A DNA stretch of 64,000 nt from Oxalobacteraceae bacterium OTU3CAMAD1. GTDB lineage: Bacteria > Pseudomonadota > Gammaproteobacteria > Burkholderiales > Burkholderiaceae_D. The DNA is taken from positions 4,526,001 through 4,590,000 of the forward strand of contig CP099650.1 in the NCBI GenBank assembly GCA_024123915.1. The letters run 5' to 3'. A program made the translations under genes and the position numbers. Of the stretch, positions 54,408 through 63,651 are shown piece after piece (within the stretch, counting starts at the first letter, position 1; each line of letters starts with the position of its first letter). The notes beneath the pieces were generated by a model that saw nothing but the letters and a program-made list of their open reading frames with translations, was not told where the DNA came from and did not search any database.

Positions 54408-55991
54408 ATGTACATCATGCATATTCTCAAGCCGGTGGCCGCTTGCGCGACGCTGCTCATGGCGGGCTGCGGCGGCAACGATGGCGCCAACATCACCCCC
54501 GACACGCGGCAACCCACGGCCCGGCAAGCCTGCGATGCGCTCAAAGGCCGGTCCATCGGCGGCGCGACGATAGGCTCCGCCGTCCTTGTGGCGCAGGCAA
54601 CGGCGATCCCGGCCTATTGCAGGGTCTCGGCAAAAATCGAGCCCCGCCTGAACTTCGAACTGCGCCTGCCGGACAGCTGGAACGGCAAGCTCTACTACGG
54701 TGGCGGCGGCGGCTACAACGGCGTCATCCCGGACGCCAGCGGCTTCAATCTCAGCGCCCTGCTGCAGGGCTACGCTACGGTCAACAGCGACTCGGGCCAC
54801 CAGGGCTCGCCGCTGGACGCCTCTTTCGCGCTCAACGATACCAATGCCGCGCAGCTGTTCGGCAGCCTCTCCATTCCGACCGTGATGTCGTCGGCGCTCG
54901 ACATGGTCAGGACGGCCTACGGCGCGGCGCCGAAGCGCGCCTATTTCGAGGGCTGCTCGAACGGCGGGCGCGAGGCCCTGATGATGGCCGAACGCTACCC
55001 GAACCTGTTCGACGGCATCATCGCGCGGGCGCCGGCCTATAACTGGGTCGGCTTCATGGGCGCGTTCAACCGGACCGCAGTGGCGTTAGCGGCCCCGGGC
55101 GGCCAGTTCACCACCGCGAAACTGGCCTTGCTGGCGCAATCGGTGCGCAACGCCTGCGACGGCAAGGATGGCATCGTCGATGGCATGGTCTCCAATCCCG
55201 CCGCCTGCACCGCCACCGATTTCAATCCGGCGTCGCTGCGTTGCGCCGGCGGCGGCGACACTGGCGACGCCTGCCTGTCGGACGCGCAGCTGGCCGTCGT
55301 GCGGTCATGGACCACGCCGGCCGTCTTCAGCGGCAGCCCGACCTACCGCAACGCCGGCTGGCAGCTCAGCGGCAACGAGGACGCGCCGGGCGCCTGGCCG
55401 GCCTGGGTCACGGGAAACGGCAACGCGCAGGGCGCGCTGCAGTTCCTGTTCCAGGACACGACTGTGAAGAACTATCTGGCGCGTAATCCGGGCGCCGATT
55501 CGCTGAACTACGGGGCGTTCGATCAGAACCAGGCCGCGCTGTACGCGCTGGAGGCGTTGAACTCGGCCACCAGCACCGATCTGCGGCCATTTAAAGACAG
55601 CGGCGGAAAGCTGATCCTGTGGCACGGCACCAACGACGCGGCGTTGAGTTACCAATCCACGACCGAGTATTACCAAGGCTTGCAGACAAGGCTGGGCGGC
55701 GCCGGCGCGGTCGCCGAGTTCGCGCGGTATTATCTGGCGCCGGCGGTGGACCACTGCGCGGGCGGACCGGGAGCGGACAATAGCGACTTGCTGGGCGCGC
55801 TGGATAACTGGGTGGACAAGAACGCCGCGCCGGCGACGCTGGGCGCGTCCAGGCTGGCGGCCGACGGCACGGTGGTGTTGAGCCGGCCGCTTTGCCCGTA
55901 TCCGCAGTACCCGCGCTATACGGGGCCGGCGAGCGATGCGCAGGCGGGCAGGTTGGCGGCGAACTATTCTTGTACCCAGCCGCCCATCTAA
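54408..55991 (+). CDS. Tannase/feruloyl esterase family lipoprotein (canonical CS-D-HC)
   Basis: 527 residues. Lipoprotein signal with lipobox LMAGC, a GGGG SD before ATG 54408, and a complete tannase-family hydrolase: nucleophile elbow EGCSNGGREALMMAERYP, acid in LWHGTNDAALSYQS, and APAVDHCAGGPG with the catalytic His next to a Cys. The Cys-Ser and His-Cys pairs thus form the CS-D-HC disulfide motif, unlike the paralogue at 30383. It likely hydrolyses aromatic esters (gallate, ferulate or similar) in the periplasm or at the cell surface. It is immediately downstream of a porin gene and terminates at a double palindrome. Confidence 0.93.
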   Translation: MYIMHILKPVAACATLLMAGCGGNDGANITPDTRQPTARQACDALKGRSIGGATIGSAVLVAQATAIPAYCRVSAKIEPRLNFELRLPDSWNGKLYYGGGGGYNGVIPDASGFNLSALLQGYATVNSDSGHQGSPLDASFALNDTNAAQLFGSLSIPTVMSSALDMVRTAYGAAPKRAYFEGCSNGGREALMMAERYPNLFDGIIARAPAYNWVGFMGAFNRTAVALAAPGGQFTTAKLALLAQSVRNACDGKDGIVDGMVSNPAACTATDFNPASLRCAGGGDTGDACLSDAQLAVVRSWTTPAVFSGSPTYRNAGWQLSGNEDAPGAWPAWVTGNGNAQGALQFLFQDTTVKNYLARNPGADSLNYGAFDQNQAALYALEALNSATSTDLRPFKDSGGKLILWHGTNDAALSYQSTTEYYQGLQTRLGGAGAVAEFARYYLAPAVDHCAGGPGADNSDLLGALDNWVDKNAAPATLGASRLAADGTVVLSRPLCPYPQYPRYTGPASDAQAGRLAANYSCTQPPI

Positions 55992-56093
55992 ATCACGTAG
56001 GGCGGATTAGCGCAGCGTAATCCGCCAATGCGTGCGTTTCGACGACGCATGCATTGGCGGATTACGGCGTTCCGCCTAATCCGCCCTACGTGG
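55992..56093. repeat. REP-like double palindrome, probable bidirectional terminator
   Basis: Two inverted-repeat hairpins (GGCGGATTA/TAATCCGCC units) flank a central GCATGC-like region, and both ends carry CACGTAGGGCGGATTAG or its complement. It lies between convergent genes (tannase plus, Crp minus), where it could terminate both transcripts. The same 20 bp outer sequence occurs at 24770-24800, so it is a dispersed family. Confidence 0.8.
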
Positions 56094-56152
56094 ATCTGCG
56101 GTAACGCGGGGTCCCGGGCCGAAGCCGCCACCTGCGCCTTAGGGGCACGTGT

Positions 56153-56863
56153 TTATGTTTCCGCGCCACTCTTGGCTTCCGCTTCCGAGGCGAAGGCGCG
56201 CAGCGCCGCGATGTCGAGTATGCGGATGGAGCCGTAGCTCGCTTGCAGCAGTTGCGCATCCTCGAGCCGGTGCAGCGCGCGGTTCACCAGTTGGCGCGAC
56301 ACCCCGGCCAACAGCGCGATCTCCTCCTGCGAAATCCGCAGCATCGTCGCCGTGCCCGGATACAGCTCGGCGTTGAACAACTCGGCCAGACAATGCGCCA
56401 CGTGCCTTTCCGGCGCCGAGGAACGGAAATGCTCCACGCGGATGACAAACTGTGCCAGCCTGGCGTTCAACTGCTCGATCAAAAACCGGTTGAACGGCAG
56501 GCTGCACCCCAGCAGCCAGTGGAAGGTCGCGGCCGGCACCTGGGCCAGGCGGCTCGCGCGCAGCGCCACCACATCGTAGGGACGATTCTCGTTCTTCAAC
56601 ACCGAGCCTTCGCCGAACCAACCGCCCGTGGGGATGCCGATCAGCGAGGTCGGCCGCCCTTCGCGCGTGACGTTGGAGACTTTCACCAGCCCCTCCACCA
56701 CGCCATACCAATACTCGGCGCGCACGCCGCGATGGCAGACCGTCTGTCCGCCCTCCGCCATCAGCTCCGACGTGTCACCGAGGACCCGCCGCAACTGCTC
56801 CGAAGTCAAATTACGGCCCCACAAGGACGATGTTATGAATTCTTCGATCTGCTCACTCGCCAT
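56153..56863 (-). CDS. Crp/Fnr-family transcriptional regulator
   Basis: 236 residues: cyclic-nucleotide-binding-like beta-roll (GGQTVCHRGVRAEYWYGVVEGLVKVSN ... IPTGGWFGEGSVL) followed by a C-terminal winged helix (ISQEEIALLAGVSRQLVNRALHRLEDAQLL). The cysteines of FNR-type [4Fe-4S] sensors are lacking at the N-terminus, so an effector-binding Crp-like mode is more likely. It lies at the end of a minus-strand block (substrate-binding protein, acyl-CoA ligase, GST) but has its own 23-bp gap, so operon membership is plausible. Confidence 0.92.
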   Translation of the reverse strand: MASEQIEEFITSSLWGRNLTSEQLRRVLGDTSELMAEGGQTVCHRGVRAEYWYGVVEGLVKVSNVTREGRPTSLIGIPTGGWFGEGSVLKNENRPYDVVALRASRLAQVPAATFHWLLGCSLPFNRFLIEQLNARLAQFVIRVEHFRSSAPERHVAHCLAELFNAELYPGTATMLRISQEEIALLAGVSRQLVNRALHRLEDAQLLQASYGSIRILDIAALRAFASEAEAKSGAET

Positions 56864-56886
56864 TGTCTACAATTCAAGGTTGCTGT

Positions 56887-57555
56887 TCACGGCGACTGCA
56901 AAGGAGCGGGAACGACGCTGACACCCTGCGCGGTGGCGGCGGCGATTTCCGCAGCACGGGCTCGGCCGTACCCATCCCGCTGCTGTAATCTCCGCCAATA
57001 ATACCGTACTGATTCCGGAAACTCCGCCTCCAGCCCCAGATACTCGGCCAGCAGCAGCGCGTAGCCGACCGAGATGTCGGCCATCGTGAAGCGGCCGGCG
57101 CACAGCCAGTCCCGCTCCGCCAGCAGCGGCTCCAGGGTCCTCAGCCTGCCTAGGAACCAGCGGCGGTAATCGGCGACCGCCTGCGGCAGGCGGCGCTCGG
57201 CCGCTTCCAGCCGCTCGTAACGCAGCACGATCGTTTGCGGGAACGTCAGCGTGGCTTCGCCGAAGTGCATCCAGTTCAGGAACGGACCGTAATCGCCCTC
57301 CTCCGGCTCGACGATCAGGCTGGAGGGACCGTACTTCACGCCCAGATAGTGGCAGATCGCGACCGATTCCGTCATACGCAGCTCGCCGTCACACAGCAGC
57401 GGCACCGTGCCGAGCGGATTTTGCTGAAGATAGCTTCTGTTGGTGAACCGGGGTGGAAAGGCCTGCATCTTCAGCTCATAGTCCAGCGCGAGCTCTTCCA
57501 GCGCCCACAAGGGCCGGAACGAGCGCGCGGCGACGCAGTGATACAAGCTGATCAT
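56887..57555 (-). CDS. Glutathione S-transferase family protein
   Basis: 222 residues. Thioredoxin-fold N-terminal domain ([32 protein letters not shown] ... [31 protein letters not shown] with the conserved TES glutathione-contact motif), then an all-alpha C-terminal domain ([29 protein letters not shown]). It overlaps the acyl-CoA ligase stop by 4 nt and is therefore translated with it. A role in detoxifying or metabolising an aromatic or acyl intermediate is inferred from that linkage only. Confidence 0.93.
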   Translation of the reverse strand: MISLYHCVAARSFRPLWALEELALDYELKMQAFPPRFTNRSYLQQNPLGTVPLLCDGELRMTESVAICHYLGVKYGPSSLIVEPEEGDYGPFLNWMHFGEATLTFPQTIVLRYERLEAAERRLPQAVADYRRWFLGRLRTLEPLLAERDWLCAGRFTMADISVGYALLLAEYLGLEAEFPESVRYYWRRLQQRDGYGRARAAEIAAATAQGVSVVPAPLQSP

Positions 57556-59234
57556 GCCGCAACGAGCCCGAGGTCGCCGGCGACCTGTTCGCGCAGCACG
57601 AACTTTTGTATCTTCCCGGTCACCGTCATCGGGAAGGCGTCGACGAACACGATGTAGCGCGGCACCTTATAGTAGGCGATCTGTCCCTGGCAGAACGCGC
57701 GGATTTCCTCCGCATCGGCCTGCATGCCGGGACGCAGGATGACGCAGGCGCACAGCTCCTCGCCGTATTTCTTGTCCGGCACGCCGACGCATTGCACGTC
57801 CTGGATCTTGGGGTGCCGGTACAGGAACTCCTCGACCTCGCGCGGATAGATATTCTCTCCGCCGCGTATGACCATGTCCTTGGAGCGGCCGACGATGGTG
57901 GCATAGCCCTCTTCGTCGATGACGGCCAGGTCGCCGGTATGCATCCAGCGCGCCGCGTCGATGGTTTCGCGGGTCTTTTCGTCGTCGCCCCAATAGCCGA
58001 GCATGACCGAGTAGCCGCGTGTGAGCAATTCGCCCTTGACGCCGCGCGGCACGATGCGCCCGGAGCCGTCGACGATCTTCACCTCCAGGTGCGGATGCAC
58101 GCGGCCGATGGTGGACACGCGCAGCGCGACCGGGTCGTCGGTCGAACTTTGGAAACTGACCGGCGACGTCTCCGTCATGCCGTAGGCGATCGTGATCTCG
58201 TTCATGTGCATCGTGCCGATGACCCGGTTCATCACCTCGGTCGGGCAAGGCGATCCGGCCATGATGCCGGTGCGCAAGGTCGACAAGTCATAGTTGCCGA
58301 ACTCCGGGTGATCGAGGATGGCGATGAACATCGTCGGCACGCCGTGCAAGGCTGTGCAGCGTTCCGTCTGCACCGTCTCCAGCACCGCCTTGGGCTCGAA
58401 GCCCTCGCCCGGGAACACCATGGCGGCGCCGTGCGTGACGCAGGCCAGGTTGCCCAGCACCATGCCGAAGCAGTGGTACAGCGGCACCGGGATGCACAGC
58501 CGGTCGTCGGCGTCCAGGCGCATCGCCTCGCCGATGAAGAAGCCGTTGTTGAGGATGTTGTGGTGGGTCAGGGTCGCGCCCTTGGGCGCGCCGGTGGTGC
58601 CGGAGGTGAACTGGATGTTGACCGGGTCGTCGAACTGCAGCGCCTGTTCCACCCGCGCCAGATGCGCGAGCTGGTCGTCCGTGGGCGGCGCCAGCAACTC
58701 GCTGAAGTTGAACATGCCGTCGGTGAGCTCGTCGCCCAGCCGGATCACATGACGCAGATGCGGCAAGCGGTCGGACTGCAAGGCGCCGGGCTTGGCGTGG
58801 TGGATGGCCGGCACGACGTCGCGCACGATGGCGATGTAGTCGCTCGACTTGAACGCCGGCGCCAGGATCAGCGCGCTGCATTGCACTTTGTCGAGCACGT
58901 ACTCGAGCTCGGAACGCCGGTACGATGGATTGATGTTCACCATGATCAGTCCGGCCCTGGCGGTAGCGAACTGCACCAGCACCCACTCGGCGCAGTTCTG
59001 CGACCAGATGCCGACCCGGTCGCCTGGCTTTAGGCCGAGCTTGAGCAGGCCGGCGGCGGCGCGCGTCACCCGCTCGTCGAACTCGCGGTAGGTCCAGCGC
59101 ACGTTTTGATGGGGCACCACCACGGCGTCGCTGTCGCCGTGGCGCGCGGCGACCGACGCCAGATACGGGCCGATCGTCACACCGATGAGCGGCACGTCGT
59201 GGGCGCCGTGAACGTAGCTCAAATTTTCCTGCAT
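57552..59234 (-). CDS. AMP-dependent acyl-CoA synthetase/ligase (fatty or aromatic acid)
   Basis: 560 residues of the adenylating superfamily: A3 motif [19 protein letters not shown]5 YGMTETSP, A7 region ([40 protein letters not shown]) and the A10 lysine in [12 protein letters not shown]. The opening [22 protein letters not shown] matches the FadD-like/AMP-binding group often annotated as fatty-acid CoA ligase. It converts a carboxylic acid to its CoA thioester with ATP. It follows the gene for a branched-chain-type substrate-binding protein, suggesting activation of an imported acid. Confidence 0.94.
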   Translation of the reverse strand: MQENLSYVHGAHDVPLIGVTIGPYLASVAARHGDSDAVVVPHQNVRWTYREFDERVTRAAAGLLKLGLKPGDRVGIWSQNCAEWVLVQFATARAGLIMVNINPSYRRSELEYVLDKVQCSALILAPAFKSSDYIAIVRDVVPAIHHAKPGALQSDRLPHLRHVIRLGDELTDGMFNFSELLAPPTDDQLAHLARVEQALQFDDPVNIQFTSGTTGAPKGATLTHHNILNNGFFIGEAMRLDADDRLCIPVPLYHCFGMVLGNLACVTHGAAMVFPGEGFEPKAVLETVQTERCTALHGVPTMFIAILDHPEFGNYDLSTLRTGIMAGSPCPTEVMNRVIGTMHMNEITIAYGMTETSPVSFQSSTDDPVALRVSTIGRVHPHLEVKIVDGSGRIVPRGVKGELLTRGYSVMLGYWGDDEKTRETIDAARWMHTGDLAVIDEEGYATIVGRSKDMVIRGGENIYPREVEEFLYRHPKIQDVQCVGVPDKKYGEELCACVILRPGMQADAEEIRAFCQGQIAYYKVPRYIVFVDAFPMTVTGKIQKFVLREQVAGDLGLVAA

Positions 59235-59271
59235 AAAATCTCCTTGTGGCGAGCGCCACGCGCTGTCTCGA

Positions 59272-60480
59272 CTATTTTTTCACCAGCGGGCAACCCGATT
59301 GCGCCAGCGGGCGGAACGCCTCGTTGCCGGGGATGACGTCGACTACCTTGTAGTAGTCCCACGGCGATTTCGACTCGGCCGGTTTCTTCACTTGCAACAG
59401 TAGCATGTCGTGCACCATTCGGCCGTCCGCACGCAAGGTGCCCTTCGGGATGACGACGTCGTTGACCGGCAGCTCGCGCATTTTTTTCATGACGGCGGCG
59501 GTGTCGTCGGTGCCGGCCGCCTTGACCGCCTTCAGATAGTGCGTCACGGCAGAATACATGCCCGCCTGCGCCATCGTCGGCATTTTCTTCTGGATAGCGA
59601 AGAAGCGCTTGGACCAGTCGCGCGTGCCGTCGTTGTAGTCCCAATAGAAACCCTCGGTCAGGTACATGTCCTGAGCATACTTGAGGCCGATGGCGTGGAC
59701 GTCGCTGATGAACATCAGCAGCGGCGCCACCACCATGCCTTTGGCGGCGATGCCGAACTCGCCGGCCTGCTTGACGGCGTTGACGGCGTCGCCGCCGGCA
59801 TTGGCCAGGCCCATGACCTTGGCCTTGGACGCCTGCGCCTGCATCAGGTAGGAGGAAAAATCGTTGCTGTTCAACGGGTGCCTGGCCGAACCGAGCACCT
59901 TGCCGCCGCCCGCCGTGACCACGTCGGAGACGTCCTTCTCCAGCGACTTGCCGAAGGCGTAATCGGCGGTGAGGAAATACCAGCTGTCGCCGCCGCGCTT
60001 GAGGAGTGCCTTGCCGGTGCCGACCGAGCTGGAATAGGTGTCGTACATCCAGTGCACGCTGGTGCTGGTGCACTTTTCGTTGGTGATGACGCTGGAGGCC
60101 GAGCCGACCACGATGGCGAGCTTGTTCTTTTGCTGGGCGATGTCCATGACGGCCAGCGCGGCGTTGGTCGGCACCAGGTCCATCAGCACGTCGACGTTTT
60201 GCTGGTCGATCCATTCGCGCGCCTTGTTGGCGGCGACGTCGGCCTTGTTGTGGCTGTCGGCCGAGATCAGTTCGATCGGCTTGCCGAGCACGGTCTTGCC
60301 GAAGTCCTCGATCGCCATGCGGGCGGCGACGATCGAGCCCTGCCCCGACAGGTCCGAGTACAGGCCGGACAGATCGGTGAGCACGCCGATTTTGACGGTG
60401 TTGTTGCTGACCTGGGCGGTGGCGCCGGCCGCGACGGTGGCCAGCATGGCGGCGGCCAGCGACATCTGCGTAAGCTTCAT
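59272..60480 (-). CDS. ABC transporter substrate-binding protein (branched-chain amino acid/aromatic acid type)
   Basis: 402 residues. Signal peptide ending GATAQ, then a type I periplasmic binding fold of the LivK/peripla_BP_6 family ([74 protein letters not shown]). No permease or ATPase gene is adjacent, so it must use components encoded elsewhere or act as an orphan receptor. First gene of the block leading to the acyl-CoA ligase (37-bp gap). Confidence 0.93.
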   Translation of the reverse strand: MKLTQMSLAAAMLATVAAGATAQVSNNTVKIGVLTDLSGLYSDLSGQGSIVAARMAIEDFGKTVLGKPIELISADSHNKADVAANKAREWIDQQNVDVLMDLVPTNAALAVMDIAQQKNKLAIVVGSASSVITNEKCTSTSVHWMYDTYSSSVGTGKALLKRGGDSWYFLTADYAFGKSLEKDVSDVVTAGGGKVLGSARHPLNSNDFSSYLMQAQASKAKVMGLANAGGDAVNAVKQAGEFGIAAKGMVVAPLLMFISDVHAIGLKYAQDMYLTEGFYWDYNDGTRDWSKRFFAIQKKMPTMAQAGMYSAVTHYLKAVKAAGTDDTAAVMKKMRELPVNDVVIPKGTLRADGRMVHDMLLLQVKKPAESKSPWDYYKVVDVIPGNEAFRPLAQSGCPLVKK

Positions 60481-60547
60481 GGTTTGTCTCCGTTATGTTT
60501 TCTATTTTTTTACGCTTACGTAAACGTAAGTCAACAATCAGCGTAGC

Positions 60548-60565
60548 ACCGATGGTTTTGCCGAA
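60548..60565 (+). repeat. 18-bp sequence shared with 52548-52565
   Basis: ACCGATGGTTTTGCCGAA lies in the 277-bp divergent region between the substrate-binding protein gene and the cache-domain gene, 68 bp before the former's start. It matches perfectly the site before the IorA-like gene. The rest of this gap is AT-richer promoter DNA without a gene. Confidence 0.35.
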
Positions 60566-60757
60566 TTGTCCGTACGGCGACAATTGGACGGTTTTTTGTC
60601 GAGTTGTTTTACTGCAACGTTTTGATCTCCCCGGCGCTAATTGTCGTTGCCGTTACGTTTCCGGGCCGATGTACGGACTACGATAAGAGGCGCGCTAAGA
60701 AAAACCGTTGCCGTGCGGGCGCAAAGACCATAAAGACAATCTTTCAAGGAGACGAGA

Positions 60758-61222
60758 ATGAAACAACTGCTGAAGTCGATGTCCGTCGCGGCCTGCGTGC
60801 TGGCCCTCCATATTCCGGTGTTGGCGGCCGACGACCGCGGCACGGCCGCCGAGGCCACCGCGCTGGTCCAGCGCGCCGCCGAGTACCTGAAGGCAAACGG
60901 TCCGGCCAAATCCTACGCCGCGTTCAACGACACGGCCGGCCAGTTCAAGGACCGCGATTTATACGTGTTCGTCATGGACATGAACGGCAAGATGCTTTCG
61001 CACGGCGCCAACGCCAAGCTGATCGGCAAGGACTTGACCGCCCTGAAGGATTCGGACGACAAGCTCTTCATCAAGACGATGCTCGACGTCGCCAAGTCCA
61101 AGGGCAAAGGCTGGGTCGATTACAAATGGCCGCATCCGGTCACCAAGGCGATCGAGCCGAAATCGACCTATGTCGAGAAGGTGGACGACCTGATCGTCGG
61201 CTGCGGCATCTATAAACAATAA
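60758..61222 (+). CDS. Secreted single-cache domain protein
   Basis: 154 residues with a signal peptide (SVAACVLALHIPVLAAD) followed by a single cache_2-type sensory domain: ATALVQRAAEYLKANGPAKSYAAFNDTAGQFKDRDLYVFVMDMNGKMLSHGAN, IGKDLTALKDSDDKLFIKTML, GWVDYKWPHPVTKAIEPKSTYVEKVDDLIVGCGIY. No membrane anchor or signalling domain, so it is a free periplasmic small-ligand binder, perhaps feeding a separate chemoreceptor or kinase. Strong SD (AAGGAGAC). Convergent with the araC-type gene (9-bp gap). Confidence 0.9.
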   Translation: MKQLLKSMSVAACVLALHIPVLAADDRGTAAEATALVQRAAEYLKANGPAKSYAAFNDTAGQFKDRDLYVFVMDMNGKMLSHGANAKLIGKDLTALKDSDDKLFIKTMLDVAKSKGKGWVDYKWPHPVTKAIEPKSTYVEKVDDLIVGCGIYKQ

Positions 61223-61231
61223 AGCGGACCG

Positions 61232-62137
61232 TCAGGATTCCTGCAGGCGCCGGATGTCCCTGAGCGGCGGCGCGCCGAACAGCCGCGTGTACTCGCGGCT
61301 GAACTGCGAGGCGCTCTCGTAGCCCACCCGCATGGCGGCGCTGCCGGCGTCGATATCCTCGTTGAGCATCAATTGCCGCGCGTCCTGCAGGCGCAGCTGC
61401 TTCAGGTATTGCAAGGGGCTCATGCCGGCGACCTCGCGGAAATGCTGGCGGAAAGTTGACGGACTCATGTGCGCCTGCATGGCCAAGTCGTCTATCGGAA
61501 AATTCTTTGTGAAGTGCTGCTTCAGCCAGGCGATCACCCTGGCGATCTGCTGGCTCGGCGAGCCGGCCATGACCAAGCGGCGCAAGGTCGGCCCGTGTTC
61601 GCCCGCGAGCAGGCGCACGGCGATCTCCTGCTGCACCAGCGGCCCCACCAGCGGCACCAGCGCCGGTTCCCGAAGCAGGCGCAGCAGCTGGATCAACGCG
61701 CGCCGCAGGCCGGCATCGGGCGTGGCCACCGTCATCCCCAGCGACGAGCCGGTCGACGCCGGCGTGGGGAAATCCATGGTGGCGGCCACCTGCCCGATGA
61801 CGCGCGCATCCAGTTGCAGCCACAGGCCCAGATACGGTTGTTCCGGGGTGGCGCGCGTCACATAGGTGACCACCGGCAGGTCGACCGACGTCACCAAGGT
61901 TTGTCCGGGCTTGAAGTCGTAGATGTCGGTGCCCAAAGTCACGCGCTTTTCACCCCGCACCGCCATGCCCAGGCCCATGCCCAGAATGCAGGGCATGGGG
62001 TCGGTCGCGGTGCTGCGCCGGTACACCATGAGCTCGGGGACCGGGGTGGCGTAGTCACCGTCGGTTTGGGCAATCTCACTGATCAGGTCGGCCAGATCGT
62101 CTTCCGCCGCCGACGTCGTTTCCACTCCAACATTCAT
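61232..62137 (-). CDS. AraC-family transcriptional regulator
   Basis: 301 residues from ATG 62137. N-terminal AraC_N-type ligand domain (MPCILGMGLGMAVRGEKRVTLGTDIYDFKPGQTLVTSVDLPV) and C-terminal double helix-turn-helix (IDDLAMQAHMSPSTFRQHFREVAGMSPLQYLKQLRLQDARQLM ... AAMRVGYESASQFSREYTRLFG). This group often regulates an adjacent oxidoreductase. It is divergent from the MdaB-like quinone reductase, its most likely target. The longer frame to 62206 lacks family support. Confidence 0.93.
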   Translation of the reverse strand: MNVGVETTSAAEDDLADLISEIAQTDGDYATPVPELMVYRRSTATDPMPCILGMGLGMAVRGEKRVTLGTDIYDFKPGQTLVTSVDLPVVTYVTRATPEQPYLGLWLQLDARVIGQVAATMDFPTPASTGSSLGMTVATPDAGLRRALIQLLRLLREPALVPLVGPLVQQEIAVRLLAGEHGPTLRRLVMAGSPSQQIARVIAWLKQHFTKNFPIDDLAMQAHMSPSTFRQHFREVAGMSPLQYLKQLRLQDARQLMLNEDIDAGSAAMRVGYESASQFSREYTRLFGAPPLRDIRRLQES

Positions 62138-62326
62138 CGCATCCTCGCGTTCAAGCCAACATCCCGGAGCGTAGCACGGCTTGCCGGCCGGTTTTCCGGC
62201 CTGCATGACGACTCGTCAAATCAGGCAAAAAGCCCATCGGATCCGGCAACCGGTTTTGACCGGCGCGGCGCCACAATGTCGGCACTCAGCAACAATTCAC
62301 GGCCACGGCCATCAACAGGATCAACG

Positions 62327-62932
62327 ATGAAAAAAGTACTAATTATTAACGCACACCAGTTTTACGAAGGCTTCGCTTCGGGCAAGTTGAATCAGAAAAT
62401 GGCCGGAGTAATCAAGGACGAAATGGCGCAGCGGGGTTACGAGGTCATGGAAACGTCGATACAGGAAGGCTACGATATCGCCGCCGAAGTGCAAAAACAC
62501 GTGGATGCCGATCTGATCGTGCTGCAAACGCCGGTCTACTGGTTCGGCACGCCGTGGATCTACAAGAAATATGTCGACGAAGTGTTCACCGCCGGACTGG
62601 TGCAGCAGAGCTTGCTGACCGACGACGGCCGCACCCGTGACGATCCGAGCAAGCAATATGGCAGCGGCGGCAAGATGCAGGGCAAGAAATACATGCTGTC
62701 GCTGACGTGGAACGCGCCCGCCGCGGCCTTCGGCGACCCTCGGCAATCGCTGTTCGATGGCAAAACCGTCGATGATGTCTTCGTCGCCAACACCGCCAAC
62801 TACAAGTTCTGCGGCGCCGAGGTCCTGCCCTCCTTCTCCTGCCACGATGTAGTGAAGCAGCCAGACGTCGAAGGAGACGTCGCGCGACTGCGCAAGCATC
62901 TCGCCGTGCTCGGGTTCGACTACCATCTCTGA
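62327..62932 (+). CDS. Flavodoxin-fold NAD(P)H:quinone oxidoreductase (MdaB-like)
   Basis: 201 residues from ATG 62327 (AGGATC upstream). The FMN/FAD-binding opening KKVLIINAHQFYEGFASGKLNQKM, PVYWFGTPWIYKKYVDEVF, KKYMLSLTWNAP and LPSFSCHDVVKQPD match MdaB/Kef-type NAD(P)H dehydrogenases. They reduce quinones by two electrons, protecting from redox cycling. Controlled, by inference, by the divergent AraC regulator. Confidence 0.92.
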   Translation: MKKVLIINAHQFYEGFASGKLNQKMAGVIKDEMAQRGYEVMETSIQEGYDIAAEVQKHVDADLIVLQTPVYWFGTPWIYKKYVDEVFTAGLVQQSLLTDDGRTRDDPSKQYGSGGKMQGKKYMLSLTWNAPAAAFGDPRQSLFDGKTVDDVFVANTANYKFCGAEVLPSFSCHDVVKQPDVEGDVARLRKHLAVLGFDYHL

Positions 62933-62945
62933 TGCGGAAGCGCCG

Positions 62946-63065
62946 TTAATTCAACGGCTGATAGCCACCGCCCAAGGCTTTGTAGAGAGCGCCGTGGTGC
63001 CACGGAATTCGTCACGCCGCAATTCCAGCAGCGCCTGCCGGGTGGCATAGGCCGTGCGCTGGGCG
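62946..63065 (-). pseudogene. NodT-type efflux outer-membrane factor, C-terminal remnant
   Basis: Read leftward, TAYATRQALLELRRDE, TTALYKALGGGYQPLN and a stop reproduce the typical end of NodT-family outer-membrane efflux proteins (ALYKALGGGWxP). About 40 codons survive. At ~63065 the frame switches abruptly to RND pump sequence, so the middle of this operon was deleted. Confidence 0.65.
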
Positions 63066-63361
63066 CCGTGGTCCACACCGGCGTGACCACTTCCGACAGC
63101 GCGACGATGCCGCCGCCGGCGTTGCGCACGTAAAGCTTCAGCACGTCGTCGACGTTCATGCGCGCCGCCGCGTCGGCCTGGATGATCACCTGCTGCACCC
63201 GGCCGTTGTTGACAAAGTCGTTCACATAGGTCGAGCCCATGGCGCCGGTCAGCGTATCGCTGATGGTGGTGAAGGACACCCCCAGCGCCTCCGGCTTCTG
63301 GCGGTCGATGTAGAGCCGCACGCTAGTGCCCGAAGGCAGGCCGTCGGGATAGACGCCGGTT
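63066..63361 (-). pseudogene. RND efflux transporter, internal remnant
   Basis: The minus strand encodes GVYPDGLPSGTSVRLYIDRQKPEALGVSFTTISDTLTGAMGSTYVNDFVNNGRVQQVIIQADAAARMNVDDVLKLYVRN ... VALSEVVTPVW in pieces typical of the second periplasmic loop of AcrB-type (HAE1) pumps. Both ends are missing: it fuses to the outer-membrane-factor tail on one side and ends against a response-regulator fragment on the other. Confidence 0.75.
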
Positions 63362-63374
63362 ACCCGCTAGCTCT

Positions 63375-63651
63375 GCGCGGCCGTGTACCTGGCGCGCAAC
63401 CCGCAGCGCGTGCTTAGCCGCGCCGAGCTGCTGGCCGGCTGCCTGCCCGAAGGCGACCCGCTGGAGCGCACCGTCGACAGCCACATCAGCAAACTGCGCC
63501 GCAAGCTCGAGGACGCGGGTGTCGCCGGCATGCCGTTCAGCCTGCGCCGCGTCGGCTACCGCATGGTGCAGCCGACATGCGCGAACCAGGTCACAGCCGA
63601 CAGATCCTGTGGTCGATGGTCGCCGTGGGCGCCGGCATGGCGGTGGCGGTG
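63375..63651 (+). pseudogene. OmpR-type response regulator, C-terminal DNA-binding remnant
   Basis: AVYLARNPQRVLSRAELLAGC ... DSHISKLRRKLEDAG ... LRRVGYRMVQP is the winged-helix trans_reg_C domain of an OmpR/BaeR-type regulator; the receiver domain is gone. The frame continues past the usual end into the kinase start for about 25 codons before stopping. It sits divergently against the truncated RND remnant. Confidence 0.75.

Noticed and set aside
60481..60757. A gene in the substrate-binding-protein/cache intergenic region
   Set aside because: Only short unrelated frames with no SD or motif; treated as divergent promoter DNA.
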